From: Raphanus sativus
Lineage: Eukaryota; Streptophyta; Magnoliopsida; Brassicales; Brassicaceae
DNA: 64,000 nucleotides
Direction: 5' to 3'
Assembly: GCF_000801105.2 (NCBI RefSeq)
Contig: NC_079512.1
Span: forward strand, 37,899,848 to 37,963,847
The notes under the pieces are model-generated. The model searched no databases, was not told where the DNA came from, and saw nothing but the letters and a program-made list of their open reading frames with translations. Made by a program: the position numbers and the translations under genes. Shown here in pieces: positions 22,467 to 34,518 of the stretch. Each line of letters opens with the position of its first letter. Position 1 is the first letter of the stretch.

Positions 22467-22718
22467 TCAAGCTGGAGATCTTTTTTTTTTTTTAATATAA
22501 TATTTATATATAATTTCTTCCCAAAAGGGACGTCGGAAGGTGCATCGCCGGTGTTAAAAAAGGAGAAACGGCCAACGCTAAGTTACAATACAGAACAGCA
22601 AAAATCTAAGAACAACAACTCAATCTATCAAGACAGATCAGAGCAGAGAAAGAGAAAGGGTGATGGGAAAGAAGACTCGGAAGCGTACGCTTCCTCCTCC
22701 GGTCAAGCTGGAGATCTT
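22467..22718 (-). mobile_element. short retroposon, 220 bp, 16-bp target duplication
   Basis: TCAAGCTGGAGATCTT is exact at 22467-22482 and 22703-22718. The DNA between starts with a T-run, so on the minus strand it ends in poly(A). The insert carries GC-richer sequence (GACGTCGGAAGGTGCATCGC) unlike its AT-rich surroundings. It could be a truncated LINE, a SINE or a processed transcript. No coding identity is recognised. A 23-codon ORF spanning the right junction (22663-22734) is incidental. Confidence 0.75.
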
Positions 22719-22776
22719 GTGCATCACTACTTGATTAACTTACAATGGAATAACTTGCAACCTATGTGATATTTAG

Positions 22777-22844
22777 TTATGAATGCCAACTGTGATAGAT
22801 TTTTTTCCTAACCTTGATAGATTTTTGTTTATGAATGCCAACTG
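22777..22844. repeat. nested direct repeats (possible double micro-insertion)
   Basis: TTATGAATGCCAACTG occurs at 22777-22792 and 22829-22844. Inside, TGATAGATTTTT occurs at 22793-22804 and 22815-22826, around a ten-base TTCCTAACCT-like insert. This looks like one duplication event inside another. Confidence 0.6.
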
Positions 22845-24231
22845 GTGTATTTCAAATGCAAAATTAATTGCATGTACTGTTATGTTTTAGAATTCAGAGA
22901 GAGAGAGAGAGAGAGAGTGAGTATTGCACTAAAAAGATTCTTCAGTTTGTGTATATATATTTATAGCTTATCACTTTTTGCTCATCACTTCTCAGTTGGA
23001 GAAACTATATAGAATTTAACATTAGAACAACTAAATTATACTAGTAGAGCTCAGCGGCCTTTATCTAGGGTTGCAGCAACATATACTTTTGTAGCCTCGT
23101 AGTTTGTAGCGTGTTTCGTGCCATTGGCTTTGCTAATACTCCTTATAGACTCATCAATGGGTAAGGCCCAAATTAGCCGCCTACCTTTAGACTATTTGTT
23201 GAAAACTGAAAAGCCACAAACCTAATTAATATCCGTAAACTGTAATCCCAATTCTTCAAGTTTTGGTGCTAGTTTTACTTTCCTCAAATCTCACAGAGAC
23301 AAGATTGTGTGACAAATTGCCTATGGCTCGGCCCATTGGTTTCATAGTTGTTGGACCGGCTCCACCACACTCATGCACTCGTTGATGTTCCATAATGTTT
23401 TGCTACGACTTCTTCTTGACAACATGGGAGCACAACATTTTCATATTTTCTCTAGCCAGTCCAGTAGACAATAGGAAATAGTAAATTACAAAGAACAGCT
23501 AAGTAACTCTTTTAACTATAGTTTTAATTTTAAACTAACTATGACACTTACATAGTTACATCCCTCCACTACTCTACTGAACCTACAAGATTCAAGATCT
23601 CATTCCTCGATCATTCCAAATTAAAATAGCTATTTTAATGTGCGTGTTGCCTTTGTGTTCAGCCTACTTTTGTTTTTTTAATAAATATATAGATGTATTC
23701 TAGCTGCTGAACTCTTCGTAATTAATTTTGTATAACATACGTGTTGTTTGTTATCGTCGTAGAAATATAATTCTTAAAACCTGTGACATGTGCGGCCGAT
23801 GTGTGGCCACTGCTCGTATAGTTGCGAATAAAAGTAGATTTAGAAAATACAAATAATTGAGGTATTGTTTTGCAATTATCCAAAACGTTAATGTTATAGA
23901 TAGTTATTATGCTCACGTATTTCATATTTGGCCACGTAGAAGCTTTTATAAGCTCATAAAACATTTCGATTTTTGACTTACGACTGCATCACTATATGGT
24001 ACGCAACGCACGTACGTATATACACATAAATATCAAATTAGATCATTCTTAGTGGATATCATATCAAAAGTAAACGAATTAGATATTGAAATTGTAAACT
24101 GGATAACTATGGTATGTAGGTAGGCAAAAAAATCATATTAAGGAAAGAAAAAGTGGTTGCGTCGTGGATTCCATATCTCCGTGCTTTACTTTTTCTTTTG
24201 TTAGGCGGAAGATTTGACATTTCCAAACAAA

Positions 24232-24585
24232 TATATATGTATACTATATACTTTTCATCATATCGTTTATTGGTCTGAGTCGTCTGACCAAGTAAAATAC
24301 ATACGATGGAATGGGCTAGACCATAGGTTTTTGGAACTATATGATAATACATTTGATCACTATATCAATGTGCTCCTTTTATGTAATAAAGTCAGAGGTC
24401 ACTGACTGTATGCAGACTGACTATATGTATAGTATGCTTTTGTAATATCGTGCATTGGTCTGGAAGTAAATTACAAATTTGTCTAGGATATGATGGAACC
24501 GGCTAGACCATGGGGGTTTTGGAACTTTTATGATATACATTTGATCACTATATCAAAAGTGCCTTCATTTGTATATAATAAAGTT
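24232..24585 (+). repeat. direct duplication, two ~165-bp copies spaced ~187 bp
   Basis: Copies near 24232-24395 and 24422-24585 share TATATGTATA, ATTGGTCTG, GATGGAA..GGCTAGACCAT, and ATTTGATCACTATATCAA in the same order. They have diverged by point changes and small indels. There is no coding potential. Confidence 0.75.
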
Positions 24586-24864
24586 AGATCTAGCTTTGGC
24601 ATATGTAAAAAAATAATAACGCAAGCATATATGTTAGGTAAGTCAGCTTTTTAACATTACTTCCTAAACTATCGAATATTCGAAATTTTCTATATTTTCT
24701 ATTTATGTAAAGATCAGTATGTGATTCCGTGATTTATTTCCTATTTTTAATTGAAATAAAAAAATAATAATTACTTTTTTGAAAAAAACGTATATCCATT
24801 TAACAGAAGCGCACGTATTCCCTCAATTTTTGAGACTCTCTTCAGCCTCGGAGCTTTGTCGCCA

Positions 24865-26342
24865 ATGGAGAGGCTTCTGCAACCACCGTCGTCTTCTTCT
24901 TCCCCCAAATTCCCGTCGAGGGCTTCTCCTTTCCTTCCTCGTCTCCGCTCATCGAGCCTCGGCTTCCTCTCCTCGCGCCGCCCCGAGTCGCGCCGAGTCA
25001 GCTCAACCTCCTGCAACAGTTTCCACAACCAATCGGGTTACACGACGCATAAGGGATCTAACAGAGCTATCAATTCCAATTCCTTGAATGGGTCTCCGTG
25101 TTCGGGTGAATCGAAACCTAATCCTGGATCTCTCCAACGGATCGTGGGGGCAGTAGTTTCTGAGAATCGAAAGGTATTTACTTTTTTTTTAAACGTTTAA
25201 TTCTTATTTTAGGGTTTATGGGGTTTGATCTGATTTGTTGGTTAGGAATTGAGATTGGTCTTTTAGATATAAGATTCCAAGAATATTCGTAAAGCTCCTG
25301 TCTTTGTTGGGATCCAAGAATTATGGAATCAGGTTCTAAAAGGTTGAGTCCAAAGGGTTGAGTCTTTGTAATTGAATTTCACTTCTATAACTCCAAAGGT
25401 TGAGACTTTATAGTTTATTTCATTTGAAATAGGTTCAAAGGTTGGGACTTTGTAACTATTTGATACAGAGCAGCACTGTGTTGTGTTACATTGTGCTTAC
25501 GGTATCATTTACAAATATATTGGTTTCTTTTGCAGACGTTATCTACTGGAACAGTTATACTAATCTCTGCAGTAGCTGCGCTTCTGCTTAACCCTCTTCT
25601 TGCACCACCTGCTTTCGCCAGCTTCCAGACTGCAGCTAAATCCGGCTGGCTAACGAGTGCCTGGACTGGTTTCCTCGCCGGTTGCTTACATACTCTCTCG
25701 GGACCTGATCACCTCGCTGCTTTAGCTCCGCTTTCGATCGGACGCACGAGGATGGAGAGCGCTGCCGTTGGAGCTCTCTGGGGATGCGGGCACGACGCTG
25801 GTCAAGTCATCTTCGGTTTACTGTTTCTTCTGCTCAAAGACCGGCTTCACATCGAGGTGTTGCAGACTTGGGGTACGAGAATCGTGGGGCTGACGCTCGT
25901 CATCATCGGTGCTATGGGAATCAAAGAAGCTTCCGAAGCAGCTCCGGAGCCTTGCGTGGCCTTGGAGACCGACGTGAGCGGCATGGTGGCAACAGAGAAA
26001 GAAGCCTTGTCGTCGCCGCAGCAGCCCAAAAAGAAGAAGATCGGGTTTGCTACGTTTGCAACTGGAGTGGTTCACGGGCTACAACCTGATGCTCTGATGA
26101 TTGTTTTGCCTGCGTTGGCTCTGCCGTCTCGGATAGCAGGGTCTGCGTTTCTGCTGATGTTTCTGGTTGGGACGGTTGTGGCGATGGGGAGCTACACGGC
26201 GTTTATAGGGTCTTGTAGTGAGGCGTTGAAAGAAAAGGTGCCGAGGATCACTGAGAAGCTGACTTGGGTTTCGTCTCTGGTTGCTATTGCTCTTGGGTTG
26301 GGGATTGTCATCAGCCCTTTCTTTGGTTTTAGCCTCTACTGA
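24865..26342 (+). CDS. plastid NicO-family nickel/cobalt-type transporter (AT4G35080-like)
   Basis: Exons are 24865-25173 (103 codons) and 25536-26342, giving 371 aa. The start is the ATG at 24865 (MERLLQPPSSSSSPKF). The Ser/Arg-rich, acid-poor first ~95 residues look like a chloroplast transit peptide. Exon 2 encodes about six hydrophobic segments. NicO signatures are GPDHLAALAPLSIGR (159-173), GHDAGQ (188-193) and GVVHGLQPDA (280-289); the His/Asp residues of these motifs are the metal-coordination candidates in the family. A basic PKKKK loop (267-270) separates the halves. The family moves Ni2+/Co2+ in bacteria; the plant substrate is not settled. Intron 1 (25174-25535) contains degenerate repeats of AAAGGTTGAGACTTTGTAA. 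Confidence 0.9.
25338..25462 (+). repeat. degenerate repeats within the NicO intron
   Basis: Four variants of AAAGGTTGAGTCTTTGTAA occur inside the single intron, with irregular spacing. They do not touch the splice sites. Confidence 0.6.
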
Positions 26343-27058
26343 GAACAAAAGTTTAAGCTTCTTCAAGTATTTGTAGCTACTCTACTACAAGTTAAGAGAG
26401 TTTTTTTTTGGTCTATTCAATTTACTACTAGTGCTTGTATGAACTAAATCTCTTGCTTTTGAACTCTACTCGGAGAAAGACTGTGTCGTGATTATTTTTA
26501 TTTCTTTTTAAGACAAGTTTGGTTTTTTGGTTTGCATTATCAAACAAGTTGATATAAGTGTAACCATTTTTTTTTTCTTTTATTATCAATGTATTATTCT
26601 TCCTCTCTCTTAGTATCATGTGTTATTAACAACCCTTTTCAGACTATTGACTTTGATACAACGTGTTTCTCAAATGTGGCCAATTCAACAGCACATTTTG
26701 ACACCAACTCTAGACTTTCTGTACCCACCCAAATGACGTAAACATTCTATGGCCTTTGTTGTCTTTATCGTCTCCTACTTGCTCTACCCTTTTCTCTAGA
26801 ACGTGTGTTAATGTGGTTCTTACGTTTGTCAAGCTCTTATCAAGTAACACCGTTTATTGTATATCTTGATGCATTATTCTGATAAACATGAGACCAGTCT
26901 AAAGTCACAAACACAATTTAACATTACAATATAGCATATAAGATCCACATGATGAAAATGATATTGTGGCATATCTGAAGTTTTCCCTTCTTTCCATCTT
27001 TTCTTCTCTGCCTATTAGAATCACACAAGGACCAAATCAAGAATCCTTCTCACTCATC
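26343..27058. other. convergent 3' flanks of NicO and CAT2
   Basis: The two genes converge here. No additional gene is visible. 26343-26600 is probably the NicO 3' UTR, and about 26880-27058 the CAT2 3' UTR on the minus strand. Confidence 0.5.
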
Positions 27059-29447
27059 TTAGATGCTTGGTCTTACGTTCAGACGGCTTGCCAGCTTCTG
27101 TCCCAGCGATTTATCAGCCTGTTTTCACACATAGTCATAACCCAATCAGTGTCAAACTTTCACAACTTTTTTCTCCCAACTATTGAGCCTTTAGAAGACT
27201 AGTGATGGTAAAAGAGGGTTCCAGATTATATATACCTGAGACCAGTAAGAGATCCAGATGCTCCGGATTTCGTGTGTGATGCGAGGGTCTGATAGTGCTT
27301 CAATCCATCTACGGATGAATCTTTCTTGCCTGAAGTCCCAAATCAAACCATAAAACATTAAAGAAGGTGTCTATGCATTGTGTGTATCACAAAAAAAACA
27401 TTGGGCAGCTACCTCTCTGGTGTGAAGGAACGGTATCTCTCTCCAGGCTCCTTGAAGTTGTTCTCCTTCTCAATAATACACTACAAAAAAAAAAAAACAG
27501 ACATTATATGAAATTAAAGACCATATGTTCTTTTTTTGTGTGAACAAATCCTTCATAGGTTCGAATTGAGTACTGACCCTCTCACGTTTCCCAGAGCAGA
27601 CAGCAGGTGGAGTTGGATACTTCTCAGCATGACGAACCGGATCATACCTCGATGGGAAGTAGTTGACCTCCTCGTCCCTGTGCATGAAGTTCATAAACCC
27701 CTCATGGTGGTTGTTATGGTGAGCACATTTAGGAGCATTAACCGGTAGCTGAAGGTAGTTAGGTCCAAGACGGTGTCTCTGAGTATCAGCATAAGAGAAG
27801 ACACGCGTATGAAGCAGCTTATCATCAGAGTAGTGTATCCCGGGAACAATGATAGCAGGACAGAAGGCAAGCTGCTCATTCTCCGCAAAGAAGTTATCGA
27901 TGTTCTTGTTCAACACCATACGCCCAACGGGCTGTAGAGGCAAAAGATCCTCAGGCCAGGTCTTGGTCACATCGAGAGGGTCAAAGTCGAACTTGTCTTC
28001 ATCAGCTGGATCGATTATCTGAATAAAGAGCTTCCACTCAGGGTAGTTCCCAGCAGCAATGGAGTCGTATAAGTCTTGAGTGGCGTGGCTATGGTTGGTT
28101 CCTCCTACTCGGATAGCATCTTCTTCTAATAGAGACTTGACTCCACAAGTTGGTTTCCAGTGGAACTTCACGTAGTGAGCTTTGCCGGATTTGTTGATGA
28201 GAATGTATGTGTTGACACCTGATCCTTCCATGTGCCTGTAGTCTTGTGGGATACCGATGTCGTCGAAGAGGAAAGTGAACATGTTTAAGCTCTCAGGGTG
28301 GTGTGAGAAGAAGTCTAGCACTCTCCAGTTCTCTTGGATGTGTGATTTGGGGTTTGGTTTGAGGGCGTGGACCATGTCAGGGAACTTCATCCCGTCTCGG
28401 ATGAAGAAGACAGGGAAGTTGTTTCCCACAAGATCAAAGTTTCCCTGCAAACATATAATGAGTCATTTGCACTTTTTTTGAAAGGACATTCATAAATCAC
28501 GGTAAGACCGCGTGATAGTTAAAAGTACGATTATCCCAACTATTTTATATATTACTTAAGATCCCTTCCAAAATTTCCGATGTTACAAGACTTTGTCTGT
28601 CTTTAATTAGCAGACGAGGTATTGGCCGTCATGCACTTTACTATGATATAAGAACATGTATCTAAACTTTGCTGATTAAAAATAAAGTACCTCTCTAGTG
28701 TAGAACTTGACTGCGAAACCACGAGGGTCTCTCAAGGTCTCGGGACTTCCACGCTCGTGGATAACGGTGGAGAAACGAACAATGAGTGGAGTCTGAACAC
28801 CGGGAGCTCTGAGGAAGTCTGCACATGTGAGGTGGGAGATGTCATGAGTGACCTCGAAGAAACCTTTAGCACTGGCTCCTCTAGCGTGAACCACACGCTC
28901 GGGAATACGTTCCCTGTCGAAGTTGGCTAGCTTCTCGATGAGATGGTAATCCTCGAGAAGGATGGGACCTGCCACAACGACACAATCAGAAGTGTGACAT
29001 TTAACATTTATAGATTTAACTTCATTTAATTATTATTACATAGGATGAAACATCCATAGTAATTAAGATATATATACCTCTAGGTCCAACGGTCATGGAG
29101 GAGTTGTTGTTCCATACAGGAGCACCAGAGTTGGTGGTGAAGAATGGTGAGTTGTAAGAACTCGCTGGCCGATACTGCAGTCATCAATCATCATCATCAG
29201 AATAATCACCAAATGGAAGAGACAGAATCATTTGCAGCAATCGAAATAGATTCACAGGTTCTAGTAGAAGAAATTCAAACATCTACATCGACATCAATCG
29301 AACAGTTCCAGAGACGAAGAATCCAAAACTCACACACGGGTGCAATACCAAAGCTAAAACAACATTTTCGTTTTGAACGGCTGCGAACACATGAAATAGG
29401 AAAGTGACAGAGAAAAGGGAGAGAGTTGTTACCTTGTAAGGATCCAT
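27059..29447 (-). CDS. CAT2: catalase 2 (peroxisomal heme catalase)
   Basis: Seven minus-strand exons: 29433-29447, 29078-29174, 28691-28968, 27578-28444, 27413-27480, 27236-27329 and 27059-27118. All borders are GT-AG and phases match, giving 492 aa, exactly the plant catalase length. The first exon is only five codons (MDPYK). His65 (ERVVHARG) and Asn138 (FDLVGNN) are the distal catalytic residues; the proximal heme region [14 protein letters not shown] carries the Tyr ligand. The C-terminus ([13 protein letters not shown]) is the usual plant catalase tail used for peroxisome import. It decomposes H2O2 from photorespiration. A TATA box (TTTATAAATA on the minus strand) lies at 29529-29538. 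The call of CAT2 rather than CAT1/3 rests on the tail and the gene order. Confidence 0.97.
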
Positions 29448-29528
29448 AGTGGTTGAGAGTTGAGAGCTTGAGAGATTTAGGACAAGGAGAAGATGGTGAT
29501 GATGATAATAATAATATTTGCTTCCCCT

Positions 29529-29538
29529 ATTTATAAAT
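29529..29538 (-). promoter_or_regulatory. CAT2 TATA box
   Basis: TTTATAAATA on the minus strand, about 82 bases upstream of the CAT2 start codon. This leaves room for a leader of roughly 50 bases. Confidence 0.65.
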
Positions 29539-30019
29539 GGCGTGTGCCTTTGCGCTTTAAAGCCCTTTTCTCTCTTTTCATTTATTTTTTGCGGGGCAAT
29601 TTTTAAAGGTTATCGTTTATTTATTTTTAGATAAAATATTTGGAATCAAGTACTACTATAATTTATTATTTATTGATAAATACATATTGTTCTTCTACTA
29701 TTTATTATATTTTTGGAAAAATAATTCTAGTTCTCTTGTACGAATATTTCAGCTATAATATAATGATCGAGTCAATATTAAGTAAAGGGCTAATATATAG
29801 CTTATATCAATTAATGGGGATGGGATATAATATTTGATTTTGATACAAATGAATACAGTCTGATTTTTTACAATTTGATTATCACGTTTTCAAGTTTAAC
29901 GTGATATCCTTTTCCTAACGTGGAATCAATGGCGATTCAGAGGGGAAGCCATAAAAATTTAGGCTTCCAGTTTTCACTTGTTTTTGCAAATTATTCATCA
30001 TTTGTTTACAAAATCTTTA

Positions 30020-30070
30020 AGTAGTCTAGTGATTAGTGAAGCAAATATGAAAGGCATGTCCAGGATTTGA
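30020..30070 (+). repeat. possible SINE head (degenerate pol III A and B boxes)
   Basis: TAGTCTAGTGATTAGTG resembles an A box and AGGATTTGATTACC a B box, about 40 bases apart, the spacing of tRNA-derived SINEs. No flanking duplication or tail was found. Confidence 0.35.
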
Positions 30071-30701
30071 TTACCTATTAATGTTTTGATATAAAATTAT
30101 TTTGGCTTTAGCTATTATGAAATCTTGTTTTTAAATTGCCGGTCTAAAATTATTTAAGACCGACACTGCGTGGAAAAATTGATTAAATAAAGTTAATTCC
30201 GTCCAAAAAATAAGATAACATTTACGCAAAAAACAAGCTTATCTTATATTTTAGGCTATTCTGTGTTATGAACCGAGGATAAATATACTTTAAATAACTT
30301 TTTTTTGCTTCTGAAAATTATATATATGAATTATAGTTCGTTTATGTCCAATTTACGTCTAGATTTTTTCCCCAATTTACGTCTAGATTTTTTTAACTTT
30401 ATAATCATTAGCTGTGGTATAATAGGTATTGTACCTTCAACTATACTCTAAATTATATTGTCATCCGAATTTAGATTCCCAAGAAAAATTAAGATGAGCT
30501 GAACCATGGATGATATTTGGTAGGAAGAAAAAACAAAATAAATATATGAGACGTCACGGGGTTGCGGTTCCTTATCCGGTTCTTTTGGCCTTTTATCAGA
30601 AACCTTATTAAGTGGTTTAGTATGGTTTTGGATGACGTGGATAGTTCCTTGGGCTGCACGTGTGATTGGTTAATGTGAACGCCCTAGGCGGGAGAATATG
30701 C

Positions 30702-30749
30702 CCTCTTGAATTGATTTTCTTTTTTGGGGTCAAAACCTCTTAAATTGAT
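30702..30749 (-). repeat. retroposon micro-scar: 14-bp duplication (one mismatch) around a 20-nt insert
   Basis: CCTCTTGAATTGAT at 30702-30715 and CCTCTTAAATTGAT at 30736-30749 enclose TTTCTTTTTTGGGGTCAAAA. On the minus strand the insert is TTTTGACC followed by an A-rich tail. Confidence 0.6.
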
Positions 30750-31500
30750 CTATTCATGTTTTTGGCCCTTGGGATGTGCGGTGAGATGAGATTATCAACT
30801 CCCAACTGGCCCCACCTCCGAACCTTCTTGCTCTTTCAGATTGTTATGTGATTTTGGACGGCATAGACTTTAATTTTATCAAATGGGCTGTAAAGAAATA
30901 GTAATATAAACCCATTATGAGTAGACTATAGCCCAAGATGTTTGAAACGTAAAGTCACTTATACCACCGAATTAGCAACGCAAAAGTAAGATATCTAAAT
31001 GGGCCGGAATATCGATCTGGTCCACTACTAAAATTACCCTTTACCAATTGTTTCTCACTCTCGTGAAACGGCTGAAACGGCTGAGAAAAAAAAACAAAGG
31101 CTGAATCCGAAAAACCGAACTGATCCAAAAAATAAAATCAAATATGACCTAAAATTGATTAAATATTTAAATGGGTATAAAATTTTGGTATGTAGAATCG
31201 AAACCGAATTCGACCAGAACCAAACTATTTTGAGTATTCGATATAACCGAAATAGATTTATATATTTAAATATATTAATCATTATTAGATTTAATGTATA
31301 TTAAAAACATCTAAAATATATAAAATATTTTTAAATTCTCCAAAATATACTCAAATCACCAAAATACTTAAAATATTTATTGATTATCTATCCAAATATT
31401 CAAATTAAACCAACTTTTATGTTAAGTTTAGGTGCTTTAACATATGTTATTTAAATTTATATGTAATCTATTATTTAGTTTATAGATTTTGTGATATTTA

Positions 31501-31895
31501 GGGGGTGTTAGTGGGAGTATGATTTAGAAAGATTATTAGAATTCTTAGAATCTAGTGTTATTGGTTTATAGATTCTCACATTCTTATTAGAATCAAGTGT
31601 TATTGGTTTGAAGATTTTATAATTCTACATAGAATTTATTTAAGTTTGGATTTTAAAGATTCCATAAATCTATCAAATTTAGTGCTATTGGGGTTGTATT
31701 CTTGACAAATTAACTCATTAAATAGGATTTTGAGAATACTAGTTATATCCCTTAGATTCTTAAAATCATTATAACAATTTATTTTCATAGATTTTCAAAA
31801 TACATAAAATTTTCTACAACTTTTTCCAAATTTAACAAATCTCTTAACTTTTACAATCAACAAACTCTATATAAATCTAACTCTCACTAACACCC
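31501..31895. mobile_element. Tourist/Harbinger-like MITE, about 395 bp
   Basis: The left end is GGGGGTGTTAGTGGGAG. The right end CTCTCACTAACACCC is its near-complement. The left flank is TTTA, but a clean 3-bp duplication is not seen on the right, where the flank reads GCATATAAC. Comparison with the uninterrupted copy at 32276-32535 (TATTTAATGTATATAAC) supports insertion at this point. Confidence 0.65.
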
Positions 31896-32145
31896 GCATA
31901 TAACAAATTCAAAAAATTTAAAAATAATTTGAATTGGTTATCCAAAACCGAACCAAACCTGCAAAGATCCATAAAATTATTTCTCTGTCTTCGTCTAGGG
32001 TGGAACTGGTAATCCAACAATCAACAACCTTTTTAGCAGAACCAAACTTGAACCTTTGCGTGGGAACTCTCTTTCCATTCACCATACAACCCACCAGCTT
32101 TACTTGTCCATTCTTGCAACTAGAACTATCTCTTCTCCTTGTTTA

Positions 32146-32430
32146 TTTAAATAACATATGTTAATATGTTAAAGTACCTAAACTTAATATAAAAATTAGT
32201 TTAATTGGAATATTTAGATAGAGAATCAATAAATAATTTAAGTATTTTAAGTATTTAAATATTTTGGATATTTGAATATAACCGAAATAGATTTATATAC
32301 TCAAATATATTCAAAGTATATTCAAATCACCAAAAATACTTAAAATATTTATTGATTCTCTATCTAAATATTCAAATTAAACCAACTTTTATGTTAAGTT
32401 TAGGTACCTTAACATATGCTATTTAAATTT
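32146..32430. repeat. imperfect palindrome with ~115-bp arms
   Basis: The left arm (32146-32262, containing ATTTAGATAGAGAATCAATA) is the reverse complement, with scattered mismatches, of the right arm (about 32325-32430, containing TATTGATTCTCTATCTAAAT). The loop is about 60 bases. The right arm is also copy B of the 31240 duplication, so the palindrome arose by an inverted copy of the same repeat. Confidence 0.75.
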
Positions 32431-33692
32431 ATATGTAATCTATTATTTTGTTTATAGATTTTGTTATATTTAATGTATATAACAAATTCCAAACTCTAAC
32501 CAAACCTGCAAAGATCTAGATCGAATCCGAACCGAAATTTAGAAATATCTTAATAGAATGAAATTTTTGATCCTAAAATCCAAAATCCAAAATCCAAATA
32601 AATCTGAATCGAACCAAATAGGTATATGAACGCCAATCCCTACTTTCATGATATCATTAAATGTATAGTCTTGGTTTACGTCCCGGGTTCTCAAATTTTC
32701 TAACAAACAGCAAATGAGAAGGTTATTGGTAAAGAGTTTTCTACATGCCACATTTATGTTTGATAATTGAATCAAGCCAGGGATCAATTAAACCGCATGT
32801 GTTATCAGCAAACAACTGATTTGTTATTTGAGAGTATCAATTATACTGCCGAGCTTTATGTTGTTTTGGTGATAAACTGGCTAGGCAACCGTTAGTTTTC
32901 GAGTTAATTGGTTTTACAAGCTGTAGTAGCCTCTAATAATAGACTTTATTCGTCTTCTTCACAAGATTCACGTTGTCTCAATTGGTCCAGGTTCTTCTAA
33001 AAGAAAAAAAGATGCAAAGACTTTTCTAGTTCCTCTGGTCGACTGTTCAAGCTTTTTCTCCACTTCCAAAAGTTGTTGGTAGAAGCTTGTAAACTTTCAT
33101 TTGCTCCAACTAAATTCCCCTTGTCAAAGGCAGCATTTTTTATTATTTTAGTAAGTAACTATAACAAAATAATTGAACGAAACAACAGAAAATCTGAAAT
33201 ATTGAGAAACACCCAAGATTTTTAGGACAAAGAACATTATTTGTACATACACTTAATCTAAAAGTGGTAAACTAATGTAGACATACCATTGGAAATGATG
33301 TGTTGTAATATGAACTCTTAGCGTAAATGAAAATATAGATGCAATCGTAACCGAAGAAGAGTGGTCAGGCTTGATGATTTTCTATGTTTTCTTTGGTGTA
33401 AATATACGAAAACAAAAATAACTAAGCTAGCTTCATACAAATTACACATAGGCTCATAGCACGTTAGTTACAAAAACCTATCAAACGACAAGAGGACTAT
33501 TAGAGAACAAACCACAAACTAAAGGTATTCGCTATTCACTTATCTTATGTACTACATACTAAAACATGTATTTAGTATGTATAAATAATGCTTATTAAAG
33601 TACTTATCTGTCAATCAATAATTGAATCACTAAACGCATTGGTAAATTCTCCCAAGCAATAATTTACGATTTGTTCAGAAGTTGTTTACGTT

Positions 33693-33734
33693 AGAACTTA
33701 AAAGTGGTGAAAAAAAAAAAAAGAACTTAAAAGT
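33693..33734 (+). repeat. retroposon micro-scar: 13-bp duplication around a 16-nt insert
   Basis: AGAACTTAAAAGT is exact at 33693-33705 and 33722-33734. The insert is GGTG plus twelve A residues, in the plus orientation. Confidence 0.7.
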
Positions 33735-33791
33735 AGTGGCCGTTGGATGTGAACTCATAAACAAAAAATTCTGGAAAAAAAAGATGTTATG

Positions 33792-34518
33792 GATCAATCT
33801 AGGCGCTTTCTCCACCGACAAAAAAACGCAGAGCGAGAGAAAAAAAAAAAAAGAAAGGGTTCGTCGTCTCTCACCTTCTCCGGTCGGCGACGTTTGCGTT
33901 GTTTGTACTGTGAGAAGGTGGGCTTCTTTTAGTCATGGTTTAGTGTTATCTTCTTCCCTAGGTGTTCTCAGATCTGGTCTTTAGCTTCAGTCTTATGGAT
34001 TGAGCGGAGAAGATGAAATCGGACTCCACCGACACCGATCTCATCAGATCTGTGATTAGTGGTGGTTGATCAAAGGTTACCGGTTGTATTGAGGTGATTG
34101 ATGTGCGGAAGGCTTCATCTGGCCTTGCCGGAGTGGATGCGCGTTTGTGAGGCGCGTGGGGAGTCCTATCAAAGGTCAATGGCCAGTTTTAGTTGGATTT
34201 GGAGGACTTGCAGGCTACGACGACGGTTTCCTTTGACTAACAGGCCGGTTTCTTTTCTTTTGATTGGTAATGTTTTTCACCTAGGTCTTTAGTTTATGTT
34301 CGGGTTAGATGTCTTTGCTTTGTTCTTTCCAGTTTGATTCCGGGATTTGTAATCTCTTTTAATCGCCGGCTTGTGGCTCCGGGATTGGTGTGTCCTTCAA
34401 TCGCCGGCTTAGTTTGGTCTTAGGGTCTTTTGTCTGTAATCTCTCTTGTGAAGGGTTGTTAACTTTGGTTGAAATATTAAAACATCAGATGACAAAAAAA
34501 AAAAGATCAATCTAGGCG
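33792..34518 (+). mobile_element. non-LTR retroposon, 699 bp, 14-bp target duplication
   Basis: GATCAATCTAGGCG is exact at 33792-33805 and 34505-34518. The element (33806-34504) starts CTTTCTCCACCGACAAA and ends with GATGAC plus an A-run. It is GC-richer than its surroundings and contains two copies of AATCGCCGGCTT near the 3' end. It has no RT or endonuclease, so it is a non-autonomous or deleted LINE derivative. Its CCGGCTT and CTCCGGGAT motifs also occur in the retroposon near 37692. Confidence 0.85.

Larger units (their letters stand above)
21853..24864. other. intergenic DNA between the RING and NicO genes
   Basis: No gene is supported. It contains a retroposon with target duplications (22467-22718), a nested direct repeat (22777-22844), a (GA)n tract near 22896-22917 and a ~187-bp direct duplication (24232-24585). 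The last ~80 bases are the likely leader of the NicO gene. Confidence 0.4.
31240..32535 (+). repeat. AT-rich direct duplication, one copy interrupted by a MITE
   Basis: Copy A (31240-31500 plus 31896-31975) and copy B (about 32276-32535) share ATATAACCGAAATAGATTTA, AAATATTTATTGATT, AACCAACTTTTATGTTAAGT and AACCAAACCTGCAAAGATC in order. Copy A is split by the element at 31501-31895, and copy B serves as the empty site. The family is unrecognised and non-coding. Confidence 0.75.
29539..33691. other. gene-free DNA upstream of CAT2
   Basis: 29539-30100 is the likely CAT2 promoter region. No gene follows. It holds a possible SINE head (about 30020-30070), a micro-scar (30702-30749), a Harbinger-like MITE inside a duplicated segment (31240-32535) and a large imperfect palindrome (32146-32430). 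ORFs are short and AT-driven. Confidence 0.4.

Noticed and set aside
30348..30393. 24-bp direct repeat CCAATTTACGTCTAGATTTT
   Set aside because: The copies are practically adjacent with no poly(A) insert. This is a simple tandem duplication, so it was not counted among the retroposon scars.
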